Positions 1 to 5,993 of a DNA stretch of 6,907 bases are shown one piece after another (position 1 is the first letter of the stretch; each line of letters starts with the position of its first letter). A program made the position numbers and the translations under genes. Source of the stretch: Lachnospiraceae bacterium (lineage in GTDB: Bacteria; Bacillota; Clostridia; Lachnospirales; Lachnospiraceae). The notes under the pieces are model-generated. The model was not told the DNA's origin and did not search any database. It worked only from the letters and a program-made list of their open reading frames with translations. The stretch is taken from contig JAFOCX010000040.1 in assembly GCA_017380975.1 (NCBI GenBank), forward strand, positions 1-6,907, written 5' to 3'.

Positions 1-1472
1 AGCTGATCGATATTCAGTATTCGAGAAATGAGATGGATTTCAAACGAGGAACCTTCCGTGTGCGCGGAGATGTGCTGGAGATCTTTCCGGCGTATTCCGG
101 AAGCGAGGCGTATCGCATTGAATTCTTTGGCGATGAGGTGGATCGAATTACGGAGATCGACGCGCTGACGGGAGAGGTAAAGGCACAGCTTGGCCACGTG
201 GCAATCTTCCCGGCGTCCCATTATGTAGTGCCAAAAGAGAAGATGATGGCTGCGACGGAGAATATTCTGGAAGAACTGAAGGAGCAGGTGACTTATTTTA
301 AGACCAACGACAAGCTTCTGGAGGCACAGAGAATTTCTGAACGTACGAATTTTGATGTGGAGATGATGAGGGAGACCGGTTTTTGTTCCGGTATCGAGAA
401 CTATTCGAGACACCTGACTTTTGGAAAACCGGGGGAACCGCCATGTACGCTGCTGGATTATTTCCCGGATGATTTTCTGATCATCATCGATGAGTCTCAC
501 ATCACACTTCCGCAGGTGCGCGGTATGTATTTTGGTGACCGTTCCAGAAAGAAAACGCTGGTGGAGTACGGTTTCCGACTTCCGTCTGCGTTGGACAACC
601 GTCCGCTCAGTTTTGATGAATTTGAGAGTCACATCAACCAGATGATGTTTGTGTCAGCGACGCCTTCCGTATATGAGGCAGATCATGAGATGATGCGCAC
701 GGAGCAGATCATTCGTCCGACCGGACTTCTGGATCCGGAGATCAGTGTCCGTCCGGTTGCAGGCCAGATCGATGACCTGATCGGAGAGATCAATAAAGAA
801 GTAGCAAATCACAATAAAGTACTGATCACGACTCTGACGAAACGAATGGCAGAAGATCTTACAGGATATATCCGTGATGCGGGTATCCGTGTGAAATATT
901 TACATTCTGACATTGATACACTGGAGCGTGCGCAGATCATCCGCGATATGCGTCTGGATGTATTTGATGTTCTGGTGGGAATCAACTTGCTGCGAGAGGG
1001 TCTGGACATTCCGGAGATCACATTAGTGGCAATCCTGGATGCGGATAAGGAAGGGTTCCTGCGTTCGGAAACTTCATTGATCCAGACCATTGGACGTGCG
1101 GCGCGAAATGCTGACGGTCATGTGATCATGTATGCAGACTCCATGACAGACTCCATGAAGCGCGCTATCGATGAAACAAACCGTCGTCGTGAGATCCAGC
1201 AGAAATATAATGAAGAGCATGGAATCACTCCGCAGACGATCAAGAAAGCCGTTCGTGATCTGATCTCCATTTCCAAGGCTGCAGAGGCGAGAGATGAAGA
1301 CTTCCGCAAGGATCCGGAATCCATGGATGCGAAGGAGCTTGGAAAACTGGCGAAGGAATTGGAAAAGAAGATGCGCCAGGCGGCAGCGGAACTGAATTTC
1401 GAGGAAGCTGCAAAGCTGCGTGACCGCATGAAGGAAGTGAAGGTAATGCTTCTGGAGCTTGAAAACGCATAA
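1..1472 (+). CDS. uvrB: UvrB, excinuclease ABC subunit B (5' end cut by window edge)
   Basis: UvrB is the damage-verifying helicase-like subunit of the UvrABC nucleotide excision repair complex; it receives lesions from UvrA and recruits UvrC for incision. The reading frame is open from base 3, and the first visible residues ([20 protein letters not shown]) match the family's internal [16 protein letters not shown] region. About 170 N-terminal residues, including the Walker A motif and the damage-binding beta-hairpin, therefore lie upstream of the window. Visible in order: the DESH box (489-500) within a [18 protein letters not shown] stretch; [37 protein letters not shown]; helicase motif [11 protein letters not shown] (from 1083); and a C-terminal UVR domain ([15 protein letters not shown]) that contacts UvrC. 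489 residues are visible of a family length near 660-670, with no frameshift. The gene ends 8 bp before the next promoter and has no visible intrinsic terminator, so some read-through into the exporter genes is possible. Identification is essentially certain. Confidence 0.98.
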   Translation, partial: LIDIQYSRNEMDFKRGTFRVRGDVLEIFPAYSGSEAYRIEFFGDEVDRITEIDALTGEVKAQLGHVAIFPASHYVVPKEKMMAATENILEELKEQVTYFKTNDKLLEAQRISERTNFDVEMMRETGFCSGIENYSRHLTFGKPGEPPCTLLDYFPDDFLIIIDESHITLPQVRGMYFGDRSRKKTLVEYGFRLPSALDNRPLSFDEFESHINQMMFVSATPSVYEADHEMMRTEQIIRPTGLLDPEISVRPVAGQIDDLIGEINKEVANHNKVLITTLTKRMAEDLTGYIRDAGIRVKYLHSDIDTLERAQIIRDMRLDVFDVLVGINLLREGLDIPEITLVAILDADKEGFLRSETSLIQTIGRAARNADGHVIMYADSMTDSMKRAIDETNRRREIQQKYNEEHGITPQTIKKAVRDLISISKAAEARDEDFRKDPESMDAKELGKLAKELEKKMRQAAAELNFEEAAKLRDRMKEVKVMLLELENA

Positions 1473-1479
1473 AACTCGA

Positions 1480-1508
1480 TTGACAAGACTTCCCAACCCA
1501 GATAGAAT
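1480..1508 (+). promoter_or_regulatory. Sigma-A promoter for the thrE-like exporter operon
   Basis: A perfect -35 box TTGACA (1480-1485) is followed by a 17-bp spacer and a -10 box TAGAAT (1503-1508, 5 of 6 consensus bases). It lies just after the uvrB stop codon and 78 bp before the exporter start codon. Transcription should begin near 1515, giving an untranslated leader of roughly 70 nt. This is the best-matching promoter in the window; activity is inferred from sequence only. Confidence 0.8.
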
Positions 1509-1519
1509 GTTAATAATGG

Positions 1520-1558
1520 GTAAAAATGTGTGATTTTTACTTAGAGGTAAGTTTTACT
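1520..1558 (+). promoter_or_regulatory. Inverted repeats in the exporter leader (possible operator or RNA switch)
   Basis: GTAAAAAT (1520-1527) and ATTTTTAC (1533-1540) form a perfect 8-bp inverted repeat around a 5-base loop (GTGTG). ACTTA (1539-1543) and TAAGT (1548-1552) form a second, overlapping 5-bp hairpin with loop GAGG. TTTTACT occurs twice as a direct repeat (1535-1541 and 1552-1558). The two hairpins share bases 1539-1540 and cannot both form in full. The element starts about 11 bp after the -10 box, where a repressor site or a leader RNA structure would sit. The stems are AT-rich and weak as RNA, so a protein-binding operator is as likely as a riboregulator. No known riboswitch or T-box motif is recognised, and no regulator gene is nearby. 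Confidence 0.4.
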
Positions 1559-1586
1559 AAAAAATTGTGAAACGTGGGGATTTCCA

Positions 1587-2360
1587 ATGAATGAGAAACT
1601 CTTAATGGAAACAGTAGCATTGGCAGGAAAGATCATGCTGGCCAGTGGTGCTGAAGTTTATCGAGTGGAAGAGACGATGAGATATATGCTCCAGAAATCC
1701 AGTTATCCGGTTGCGGAAGCCGTGGCCCTCGGAACCGGTCTGTTTGTGACGCTGGATGATCCGGAGCGTGATACTTTGACGATCGCCAGACGTGTTCCGG
1801 CCAGAAGCAATAATCTGAACCGGATCTGTGCGGTAAACGAAGTATCAAGAAAGTTTTGCAGCAATCAGCTGACCGTAGAGGATGCATACCAGGAACTGAA
1901 AGATATAGAAGCAGATAAACTGTATACCAAACGATGGAAGTTTCTCGGCCTGATCGGTGTTTCGGTGTTTTTTGCACCGATTTTCGGGGGCGGTCCGCTG
2001 GATATGTTTGGAGCCTGCATCGTTGGTTTGACATTGGCTCTTGCAGATCTGCTGATCAATAAGGTTAAACTGAATGACTTCTTTGTGAATGCCTTTTGTT
2101 CTTTTGTGATCGCCATCAGTGCAACAATAGTGCGGAAGTTTTTGCTTCCGGCAGCCAGCGCCGATGTTATGATCATCAGCAGTATTATGTCCTTGGTACC
2201 GGGAGTTGCTTTTACAACTTCGATCCGTGATATTTTAAACGGAGACTACGCATCCGGTTCTGCTCGTATGCTGGAAGCTATCGTTGTAGCACTTGCGATC
2301 GCGGCCGGTGTCGGTTTAGGTCTGGTATCCTGGGGCGTATTTTGGAGGTGGCTCACATGA
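1587..2360 (+). CDS. Threonine/serine exporter, N-terminal-domain subunit (ThrE-like, DUF1212)
   Basis: This matches the N-terminal half of the ThrE threonine/serine exporter family, membrane proteins that export L-threonine and L-serine using the proton motive force. Residues 1-110 are soluble and carry the family's opening pattern of a long helix followed by GAEVYRVEETM (21-31). Residues about 117-252 hold roughly five hydrophobic segments (about 117-134, 138-157, 165-185, 191-208, 230-252). The conserved loop LVPGVAFTTSIRDILNGDYASG (203-224) lies between the last two; this PG..xxxIRDxxxGD pattern is diagnostic. In Corynebacterium ThrE one long protein contains both halves; here the partner half is the next gene, overlapping by 4 bp. 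The ATG at 1587 follows only a weak Shine-Dalgarno-like GTGGGGA (1574-1580). Substrate is inferred from the family; dicarboxylate or other small-metabolite transport has also been proposed for split members. Confidence 0.9.
   Translation: MNEKLLMETVALAGKIMLASGAEVYRVEETMRYMLQKSSYPVAEAVALGTGLFVTLDDPERDTLTIARRVPARSNNLNRICAVNEVSRKFCSNQLTVEDAYQELKDIEADKLYTKRWKFLGLIGVSVFFAPIFGGGPLDMFGACIVGLTLALADLLINKVKLNDFFVNAFCSFVIAISATIVRKFLLPAASADVMIISSIMSLVPGVAFTTSIRDILNGDYASGSARMLEAIVVALAIAAGVGLGLVSWGVFWRWLT
2344..2348 (+). promoter_or_regulatory. Ribosome binding site fixing the start of the second exporter gene
   Basis: GGAGG lies inside the 3' end of the upstream exporter gene, 8 bases before ATG 2357. 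It supports ATG 2357 rather than the in-frame TTG at 2342, which would place the Shine-Dalgarno within its own coding sequence. ATG 2357 overlaps the upstream TGA as ATGA, the usual arrangement for translational coupling. Confidence 0.8.
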
Positions 2361-2800
2361 TGTTTCAGGTTGTAAGTGCGGTTTTATCCGTATATTTCTT
2401 TACCATGCTGCTTGAAATTCCGAAACGATATGCATTATATTGCAGTATCGTAGGCGGTGTTAACTGGTGGGTATATTTGCTTGCGATAGAAAATTCGGCG
2501 TCTTCCATGGCGGCAGCGTTTTTTGCCTCTCTGGCAGTAGCGATCCTAAGTCAGATCTTTGCACGCACACAGAAGACACCGGTTAATGTATTTTTAGTGG
2601 CAGGTATTCTGCCGACTGTTCCGGGCGGCGGAATTTATCGTTGCGTTTATTATTTCATCCGCAACAATCCGAACCAGAGCAGTTATTACCTTCTGCAGAC
2701 ATTAAAGACTGCAGGCGCCATTGCCATGGCGATCTTTATTACAGATTCTCTGTTCCGCGTCGTTCAGTATTATCAGAATCGCAAGGCTTCCATCGGATGA
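2357..2800 (+). CDS. Threonine/serine exporter, C-terminal-domain subunit (ThrE-like, DUF3815)
   Basis: A 147-residue, almost wholly hydrophobic protein corresponding to the C-terminal half of the ThrE exporter family and expected to pair with the preceding gene product in the cytoplasmic membrane. About five membrane segments are visible (roughly 4-20, 28-45, 50-70, 76-92, 113-135). The family signature ILPTVPGGGIYRCVY (84-98) is intact, mirroring the VPG loop of the N-terminal subunit, which suggests an internal pseudo-symmetry of the complete transporter. The start ATG 2357 overlaps the previous stop as ATGA and has a good GGAGG at 2344-2348; a second ATG follows at 2360. The last 62 bp are also coding on the minus strand for the convergent DUF5688 gene. 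There is no visible intrinsic terminator after the stop. Split small-subunit ThrE genes of this size are common in Firmicutes. Confidence 0.9.
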   Translation: MMFQVVSAVLSVYFFTMLLEIPKRYALYCSIVGGVNWWVYLLAIENSASSMAAAFFASLAVAILSQIFARTQKTPVNVFLVAGILPTVPGGGIYRCVYYFIRNNPNQSSYYLLQTLKTAGAIAMAIFITDSLFRVVQYYQNRKASIG

Positions 2801-3680
2801 TCCCGGAGCTTCCGCGGCGGTACAGATACAATTCATCAGAGAGAACTTCCTCTTTTGGAACGTCCTCTGCATTAACACTTCGAACCATATTTCGGAACAT
2901 TTCATACTCTTTGTCATGAGAATCCGGTACGATAAGGACTTCGTGAATACTCGACGGTAAGATGATCAGATCTGCATCGAGAGTATCTGCGAAGTCCTTT
3001 ATTACGTTTTCATAGAGCATGCAGACCGCTCCGTTGATGCCGGTCTGATTGGAAAGGACATAAAGAGTCGGAAGTCCGGTATCGCATGGGATCATTCGGT
3101 CTTCGTCTTCATCCCAGCCAAAGATCAGGTGGTCCAGACGTCCGATCGTGCTCGGGCAGAGTTTGGGCGTGTTTTCTTTTGCCAGTTCGTACAGTTCACT
3201 CGGGGATAAATTCCACTTCTCCGCCTGATTGTTGTGGATGATCGTTGTGATCTGTCGGTCATCTTTGACACCAAGGTGCAGATAATAAATGATCGCAAGA
3301 TCACACCAGGATGTCCAAGGGATTTCTTTTAACAATTCTTCATTTTCTTTTTTGGAGATCAGGCGATATGCGATACGGTCACGGGCAGATTCCAGCGTGC
3401 GGGCCTGTTCTGCCAGTTCCAGAGATAACGGAAGTTCCCTTTTTAGTTTAGCAAGAACCGTCTGGGCGATCTTGTCAATGGAGCTGCCGCTGCAATAGGT
3501 TTGATAGAGGGGCTGAAGATAGACAACCGGAGCGCTCGAGACATTCGGCATATGGATGATAAATGCATCCAGCGAAACGTTATTGTTCTTGCGGATCGAT
3601 TCTTTTGAGATTGTAACTCCGTGTTCCATCTGATTTGTTAAGGCTGCGAGTAAATATTCGCAGAAAGAAGAGTAATTCAT
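2739..3680 (-). CDS. DUF5688 family protein, function unknown
   Basis: A 313-residue protein that I recognise as DUF5688, a family without assigned function, found mainly in Lachnospiraceae-type Clostridia, often in several copies per genome. There is no signal peptide or membrane segment, so it is probably cytoplasmic. The N-terminus (MNYSSFCEYLLAAL) looks like a short helix; next comes a likely beta-strand region with FIIHMPN and VVYLQPLYQTY, then a charged helical middle. The C-terminal third carries the family-typical ADLIILPSSIHEVLIVPD followed by NMVRSVNAEDVPKEEVLSDELYLYRRG. About 23 further residues (SSGIIRWKPC onward) run past the point where I would expect the family to end; the last 20 codons overlap the exporter gene on the opposite strand. 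Start ATG 3680 is preceded by AGGAGGT (3686-3692) and a plausible promoter. The function cannot be deduced here; the neighbouring tRNA-Arg and exporter give no firm hint. Confidence 0.85.
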   Translation of the reverse strand: MNYSSFCEYLLAALTNQMEHGVTISKESIRKNNNVSLDAFIIHMPNVSSAPVVYLQPLYQTYCSGSSIDKIAQTVLAKLKRELPLSLELAEQARTLESARDRIAYRLISKKENEELLKEIPWTSWCDLAIIYYLHLGVKDDRQITTIIHNNQAEKWNLSPSELYELAKENTPKLCPSTIGRLDHLIFGWDEDEDRMIPCDTGLPTLYVLSNQTGINGAVCMLYENVIKDFADTLDADLIILPSSIHEVLIVPDSHDKEYEMFRNMVRSVNAEDVPKEEVLSDELYLYRRGSSGIIRWKPCDSDNTERRGTENL

Positions 3681-3685
3681 AAAAT

Positions 3686-3692
3686 ACCTCCT
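3686..3692 (-). promoter_or_regulatory. Ribosome binding site of the DUF5688 gene
   Basis: Read on the minus strand, AGGAGGT lies 5 bases before ATG 3680. It is a near-perfect Shine-Dalgarno and supports this start codon and genuine translation of the gene. Confidence 0.85.
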
Positions 3693-3743
3693 AGATGTGT
3701 TATAAGATTTTTAGAAATGTTAGTAAAAAGAAATGGTAGTGCT

Positions 3744-3772
3744 ATTGTAAGGGATGCAAGGAAAAATTGCAA
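3744..3772 (-). promoter_or_regulatory. Predicted sigma-A promoter of the DUF5688 gene
   Basis: On the minus strand, a -35 box TTGCAA (3767-3772, 4 of 6 consensus) and a -10 box TACAAT (3744-3749, 5 of 6) are separated by exactly 17 bp. The predicted start near 3737 gives a leader of about 55 nt before ATG 3680. The -35 box begins only 8 bp after the 3' end of the tRNA-Arg gene on the same strand, so the DUF5688 gene may also receive read-through from the tRNA promoter. Confidence 0.6.
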
Positions 3773-3773
3773 C

Positions 3774-3780
3774 AAAAAAA
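3774..3780 (-). terminator. T7 tract directly after tRNA-Arg (weak terminator candidate)
   Basis: On the minus strand seven T residues follow the last tRNA base immediately. The only stem just before them is the tRNA acceptor/T-arm itself; there is no separate GC-rich hairpin. It could act as a partial terminator or simply as a 3' trailer for end processing. Efficient termination here is doubtful. Confidence 0.3.
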
Positions 3781-3852
3781 TGCGTCTGAGAGGAATCGAA
3801 CCTCCGCACGCGGCTCCGGAGGCCACTGCTCTATCCACTGAGCTACAGACGC
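3781..3852 (-). tRNA. tRNA-Arg (anticodon CCG)
   Basis: The minus strand folds into a complete 72-nt cloverleaf. The acceptor stem GCGTCTG/CAGACGC is a perfect 7 bp with discriminator A. The D arm is GCTC...GAGC with a GTGG-containing loop, and the anticodon stem is GTGGC/GCCGC with one T-G wobble. The anticodon loop CTCCGGA places CCG at positions 34-36, reading the arginine codon CGG. The variable region is 4 nt (GTGC), and the T arm is GGAGG/CCTCT with loop TTCGATT. The 3' CCA is not encoded and must be added by tRNA nucleotidyltransferase, common in this bacterial group. A good promoter lies 9 bp upstream of the mature 5' end. The gene stands alone between the DUF5688 gene and the queA operon. 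Confidence 0.96.
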
Positions 3853-3861
3853 ATCTCTGTC

Positions 3862-3890
3862 ATGATACACCATTTTATTGGAAGTTGCAA
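3862..3890 (-). promoter_or_regulatory. Predicted sigma-A promoter of tRNA-Arg
   Basis: On the minus strand, TTGCAA (3885-3890) and TATCAT (3862-3867) are separated by 17 bp. The -10 box ends 9 bp before the mature tRNA 5' end, so the transcript would carry only a two- to three-base 5' leader for RNase P to remove. The -35 hexamer is identical to that of the next promoter downstream on the same strand. Confidence 0.65.
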
Positions 3891-3922
3891 GGTTTTTATT
3901 TCGCAGAATTCGACGAGGGGCA

Positions 3923-3951
3923 TTGCTTTTTGGATGTCATTTTGATAAAAT
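3923..3951 (+). promoter_or_regulatory. Candidate promoter of the queA-rluF-ligA operon
   Basis: TTGCTT (3923-3928) and TAAAAT (3946-3951) are separated by 17 bp. An overlapping alternative uses TTGATA (3942-3947) and TAAAAT (3963-3968) with a short 15-bp spacer. Either would give a queA leader of roughly 60-75 nt. This region is divergent from the tRNA-Arg promoter, whose -35 lies about 33 bp away. The -35 match is modest, so the exact promoter is uncertain. Confidence 0.45.
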
Positions 3952-3971
3952 AAACAAGACTTTAAAATAGG

Positions 3972-4004
3972 GGAAGTTTTTGGATTTTTTAGGGAAAAGC
4001 TTCC
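3972..4004 (+). promoter_or_regulatory. Possible hairpin in the queA leader
   Basis: GGAAG (3972-3976) can pair with CTTCC (4000-4004), extended by TTTT (3977-3980) with AAAA (3995-3998) across a single bulged G at 3999. A competing small hairpin GGAA/TTCC sits at 3993-4004. The structure ends 29 bases before the queA start. It does not resemble the preQ1 riboswitches known to me, and the thermodynamic support is weak because half of the stem is A-T. Confidence 0.25.
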
Positions 4005-4033
4005 GACAGTGTTTGAGATTATAGGAGAAAATC

Positions 4034-5077
4034 ATGAACGTATCTGATTTTTATTTTGATTTACCGGAGGAGCTGATCGCGCAGGATCCGCTTGAAGACA
4101 GAGCTTCCTCCAGATTATTAGTATTAGATAAGGAGTCCGGAAATGTGAAACACAGACATTTCCGTGATGTGTTGAAGTATTTAAAGAAAGGTGACTGTCT
4201 GGTTCTGAACGACACGAAGGTAATCCCGGCGCGTTTGTTCGGTACAAAAGTGGGAACCGATGCGAAGATCGAAGTCCTTCTTTTAAAGAGAAAGTCCGAC
4301 AATGTGTGGGAGACTCTCGTGAAACCGGGCAAAAAGATGCGTGAAGGTGCGGAAGTTTCCTTTGGTGACGGATTATTAAAGGGCAAGGTTGTTGGCGTAG
4401 TGGACGAAGGCAATCGTCTGATCCAGTTCGAGTATGATGGTATTTTCGAGGAGATTCTGGATCAGCTTGGCCAGATGCCGCTTCCGCCGTACATCACTCA
4501 CCAGCTCCAGGACAAGAACCGCTACCAGACTGTCTATGCAAAACACGATGGTTCTGCAGCGGCACCGACAGCAGGTCTTCATTTTACAAAGGAATTATTA
4601 GAAGAGATCGAGGCCATGGGTGTAAAGATCGCCCATGTGACTCTGCATGTCGGTCTTGGCACTTTCCGTCCGGTAAAAGTAGAGACAATCGAGGAGCATC
4701 ATATGCACTCGGAGTTCTACATTGTGGAAGAGGAAGAGGCCAAGAAGATCAATGATACAAAGAAAGAGGGCGGACGCGTGATCTGTGTTGGTACGACCAG
4801 TTGTCGTACATTAGAGTCCGCAACAGGCGAAGACGGAATCCTGAAAGCCGGTAGCGGCTGGACTCAGATCTTCATTTACCCGGGATATAAGTTTAAGATC
4901 CTGGACTGCCTGATCACAAACTTCCACCTTCCGGAGTCCACACTGGTAATGCTGGTGTCCGCACTGGCAGGCAAGGAGCGCGTGATGGCAGCTTACGAAG
5001 AGGCGGTGAAGGAGAGATACAGATTCTTCTCCTTTGGCGATGCAATGTTCGTGACAAACGATACAACGGAGGCGTAA
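4034..5077 (+). CDS. queA: QueA, S-adenosylmethionine:tRNA ribosyltransferase-isomerase
   Basis: QueA transfers and rearranges the ribosyl group of S-adenosylmethionine onto 7-aminomethyl-7-deazaguanine at position 34 of tRNAs with GUN anticodons (Tyr, His, Asn, Asp), giving epoxyqueuosine. The 347-residue length matches the family. Conserved blocks are intact: the N-terminal [18 protein letters not shown] (6-23), [12 protein letters not shown] (57-68), [20 protein letters not shown] (163-182), [10 protein letters not shown] (205-214), GTTSCRTLE (253-261), [10 protein letters not shown] (295-304) and RFFSFGDAM (330-338). Start ATG 4034 follows AGGAG (4023-4027) with a 6-base spacer. The usual pathway partner tgt is not in this window and may be elsewhere on the chromosome. 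The gene heads a compact operon; its last codons contain the Shine-Dalgarno of the next gene (GGAGG, 5068-5072). Confidence 0.97.
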   Translation: MNVSDFYFDLPEELIAQDPLEDRASSRLLVLDKESGNVKHRHFRDVLKYLKKGDCLVLNDTKVIPARLFGTKVGTDAKIEVLLLKRKSDNVWETLVKPGKKMREGAEVSFGDGLLKGKVVGVVDEGNRLIQFEYDGIFEEILDQLGQMPLPPYITHQLQDKNRYQTVYAKHDGSAAAPTAGLHFTKELLEEIEAMGVKIAHVTLHVGLGTFRPVKVETIEEHHMHSEFYIVEEEEAKKINDTKKEGGRVICVGTTSCRTLESATGEDGILKAGSGWTQIFIYPGYKFKILDCLITNFHLPESTLVMLVSALAGKERVMAAYEEAVKERYRFFSFGDAMFVTNDTTEA

Positions 5078-5078
5078 T

Positions 5079-5993
5079 ATGGCAGAAGCGATTCGTTTAA
5101 ATAAATATCTGGCAGATGCAGGTGTCTGCTCCAGACGTGAAGCAGACCGCCTGATCGAAGAGGGAAAAGTTCTGGTAGACGGAGTGGTGGCTGCGATGGG
5201 TACCAAAGTGGAGCCGGGCCAGGAAGTGATCTGTGACGGAAAGAAAGTGGGCGAGAAAGAGGAGTCTGTATTCCTCATCGTGAACAAACCGAAGGGAATT
5301 GTCTGTACCACATCCGACAAGGATCATGCGCCGAATATCGTAGATTTTATCAATTATCCGAAGCGAGTATATCCGGTCGGCCGCCTGGACAAGGATTCCG
5401 AAGGTCTGCTTCTTATGACCAATGAAGGAGATATCGTGAATAAGATCCTCCGCGGTGGAAATGATCATGAGAAGGAGTATTCGGTCGCAGTCAACAAGCC
5501 GGTTACAGAAGAATTCTTAAAGCAGATGCGCGCAGGTGTGTACATCGAGGATCTGGATGTGACCACAAAGCCGTGTCGCGCATGGCAGACCGGTTCTCAT
5601 ACATTCCATATCGTGCTGACCCAGGGTCTGAACCGTCAGATCCGCCGTATGTGCCGTGCGCTCGATTATCATGTTATGAACTTAAAACGTCTTCGTATCA
5701 TGAACATCAAGCTGGGCCATCTGGAGAGAGGACAGTATCGTGAACTGTTCCTGGATGAGGTGGAGAGCCTGAGAAAGATGCTGGCTGGCTCCACAAATCT
5801 TCCAAAGAGCGAACAGATGAAACTGGACGCAGAGAAGAAGGCTGCTGAAAAGGCAAAACGCGTGGAGACTGAGAAAAAGACTGTGAAGAAACCGGCAGAA
5901 AAACCGGTTCAGAAAAAGCCGGAGGCATTTAAAGCCGGAAACAAAGTGTACCGCACGGTTCCGAAATTCTATCCGAAGCCGGAGGAAAAATAA
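5079..5993 (+). CDS. rluF: RluF-type 23S rRNA pseudouridine synthase
   Basis: A member of the RsuA/RluB/RluE/RluF family, which isomerises uridine to pseudouridine. An S4 RNA-binding domain occupies residues 5-60 (RLNKYLADAGVCSRREADRL). The catalytic domain follows, with active-site Asp104 in PVGRLDKDSEGLL (99-111), then NKILRGGNDHEKEYSV (121-136) and GLNRQIRRMC (183-192). The stretches NIVDFIN, VNKILRxGNDHEKEY and RQIRRMC closely parallel E. coli RluF, which modifies 23S U2604 and also U35 of tRNA-Tyr; this favours RluF over RluB or RsuA. After residue 240 comes a Lys/Ala/Glu/Pro-rich, probably disordered tail (241-304), similar in character to the basic tail of E. coli RluF. ATG 5079 lies one base after the queA stop, with GGAGG at 5068-5072 inside queA, so translational coupling is likely. 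Family assignment is firm; exact target site is inferred from similarity. Confidence 0.9.
   Translation: MAEAIRLNKYLADAGVCSRREADRLIEEGKVLVDGVVAAMGTKVEPGQEVICDGKKVGEKEESVFLIVNKPKGIVCTTSDKDHAPNIVDFINYPKRVYPVGRLDKDSEGLLLMTNEGDIVNKILRGGNDHEKEYSVAVNKPVTEEFLKQMRAGVYIEDLDVTTKPCRAWQTGSHTFHIVLTQGLNRQIRRMCRALDYHVMNLKRLRIMNIKLGHLERGQYRELFLDEVESLRKMLAGSTNLPKSEQMKLDAEKKAAEKAKRVETEKKTVKKPAEKPVQKKPEAFKAGNKVYRTVPKFYPKPEEK

Noticed and set aside
1074..1496. Long minus-strand open frames opposite uvrB
   Set aside because: They lie entirely within a highly conserved uvrB frame and show no recognisable family; they reflect codon composition.
2342..2356. TTG at 2342 as the start of the second exporter gene
   Set aside because: The GGAGG at 2344-2348 would lie inside the gene; ATG 2357 has correct spacing and an ATGA overlap.
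2790..2840. A bidirectional terminator between the exporter and DUF5688 genes
   Set aside because: The coding regions overlap here, and I find only short imperfect palindromes (around CCGGAGCTTCCG) without a T tract.
2641..2960. Plus-strand open frames running past the exporter stop
   Set aside because: They are out-of-frame shadows of the exporter and DUF5688 genes with no family match or start signal.
3781..3852. tRNA-Arg as an integration site of a mobile element
   Set aside because: No integrase gene and no second copy of the tRNA 3' end is visible; the flanking genes look chromosomal.
3717..3953. A 78-codon plus-strand open frame containing RLRGIEPPHAAPEATALSTELQ-like sequence
   Set aside because: It is the antisense translation of the tRNA-Arg gene, a well-known source of spurious proteins, and it has no ribosome binding site.
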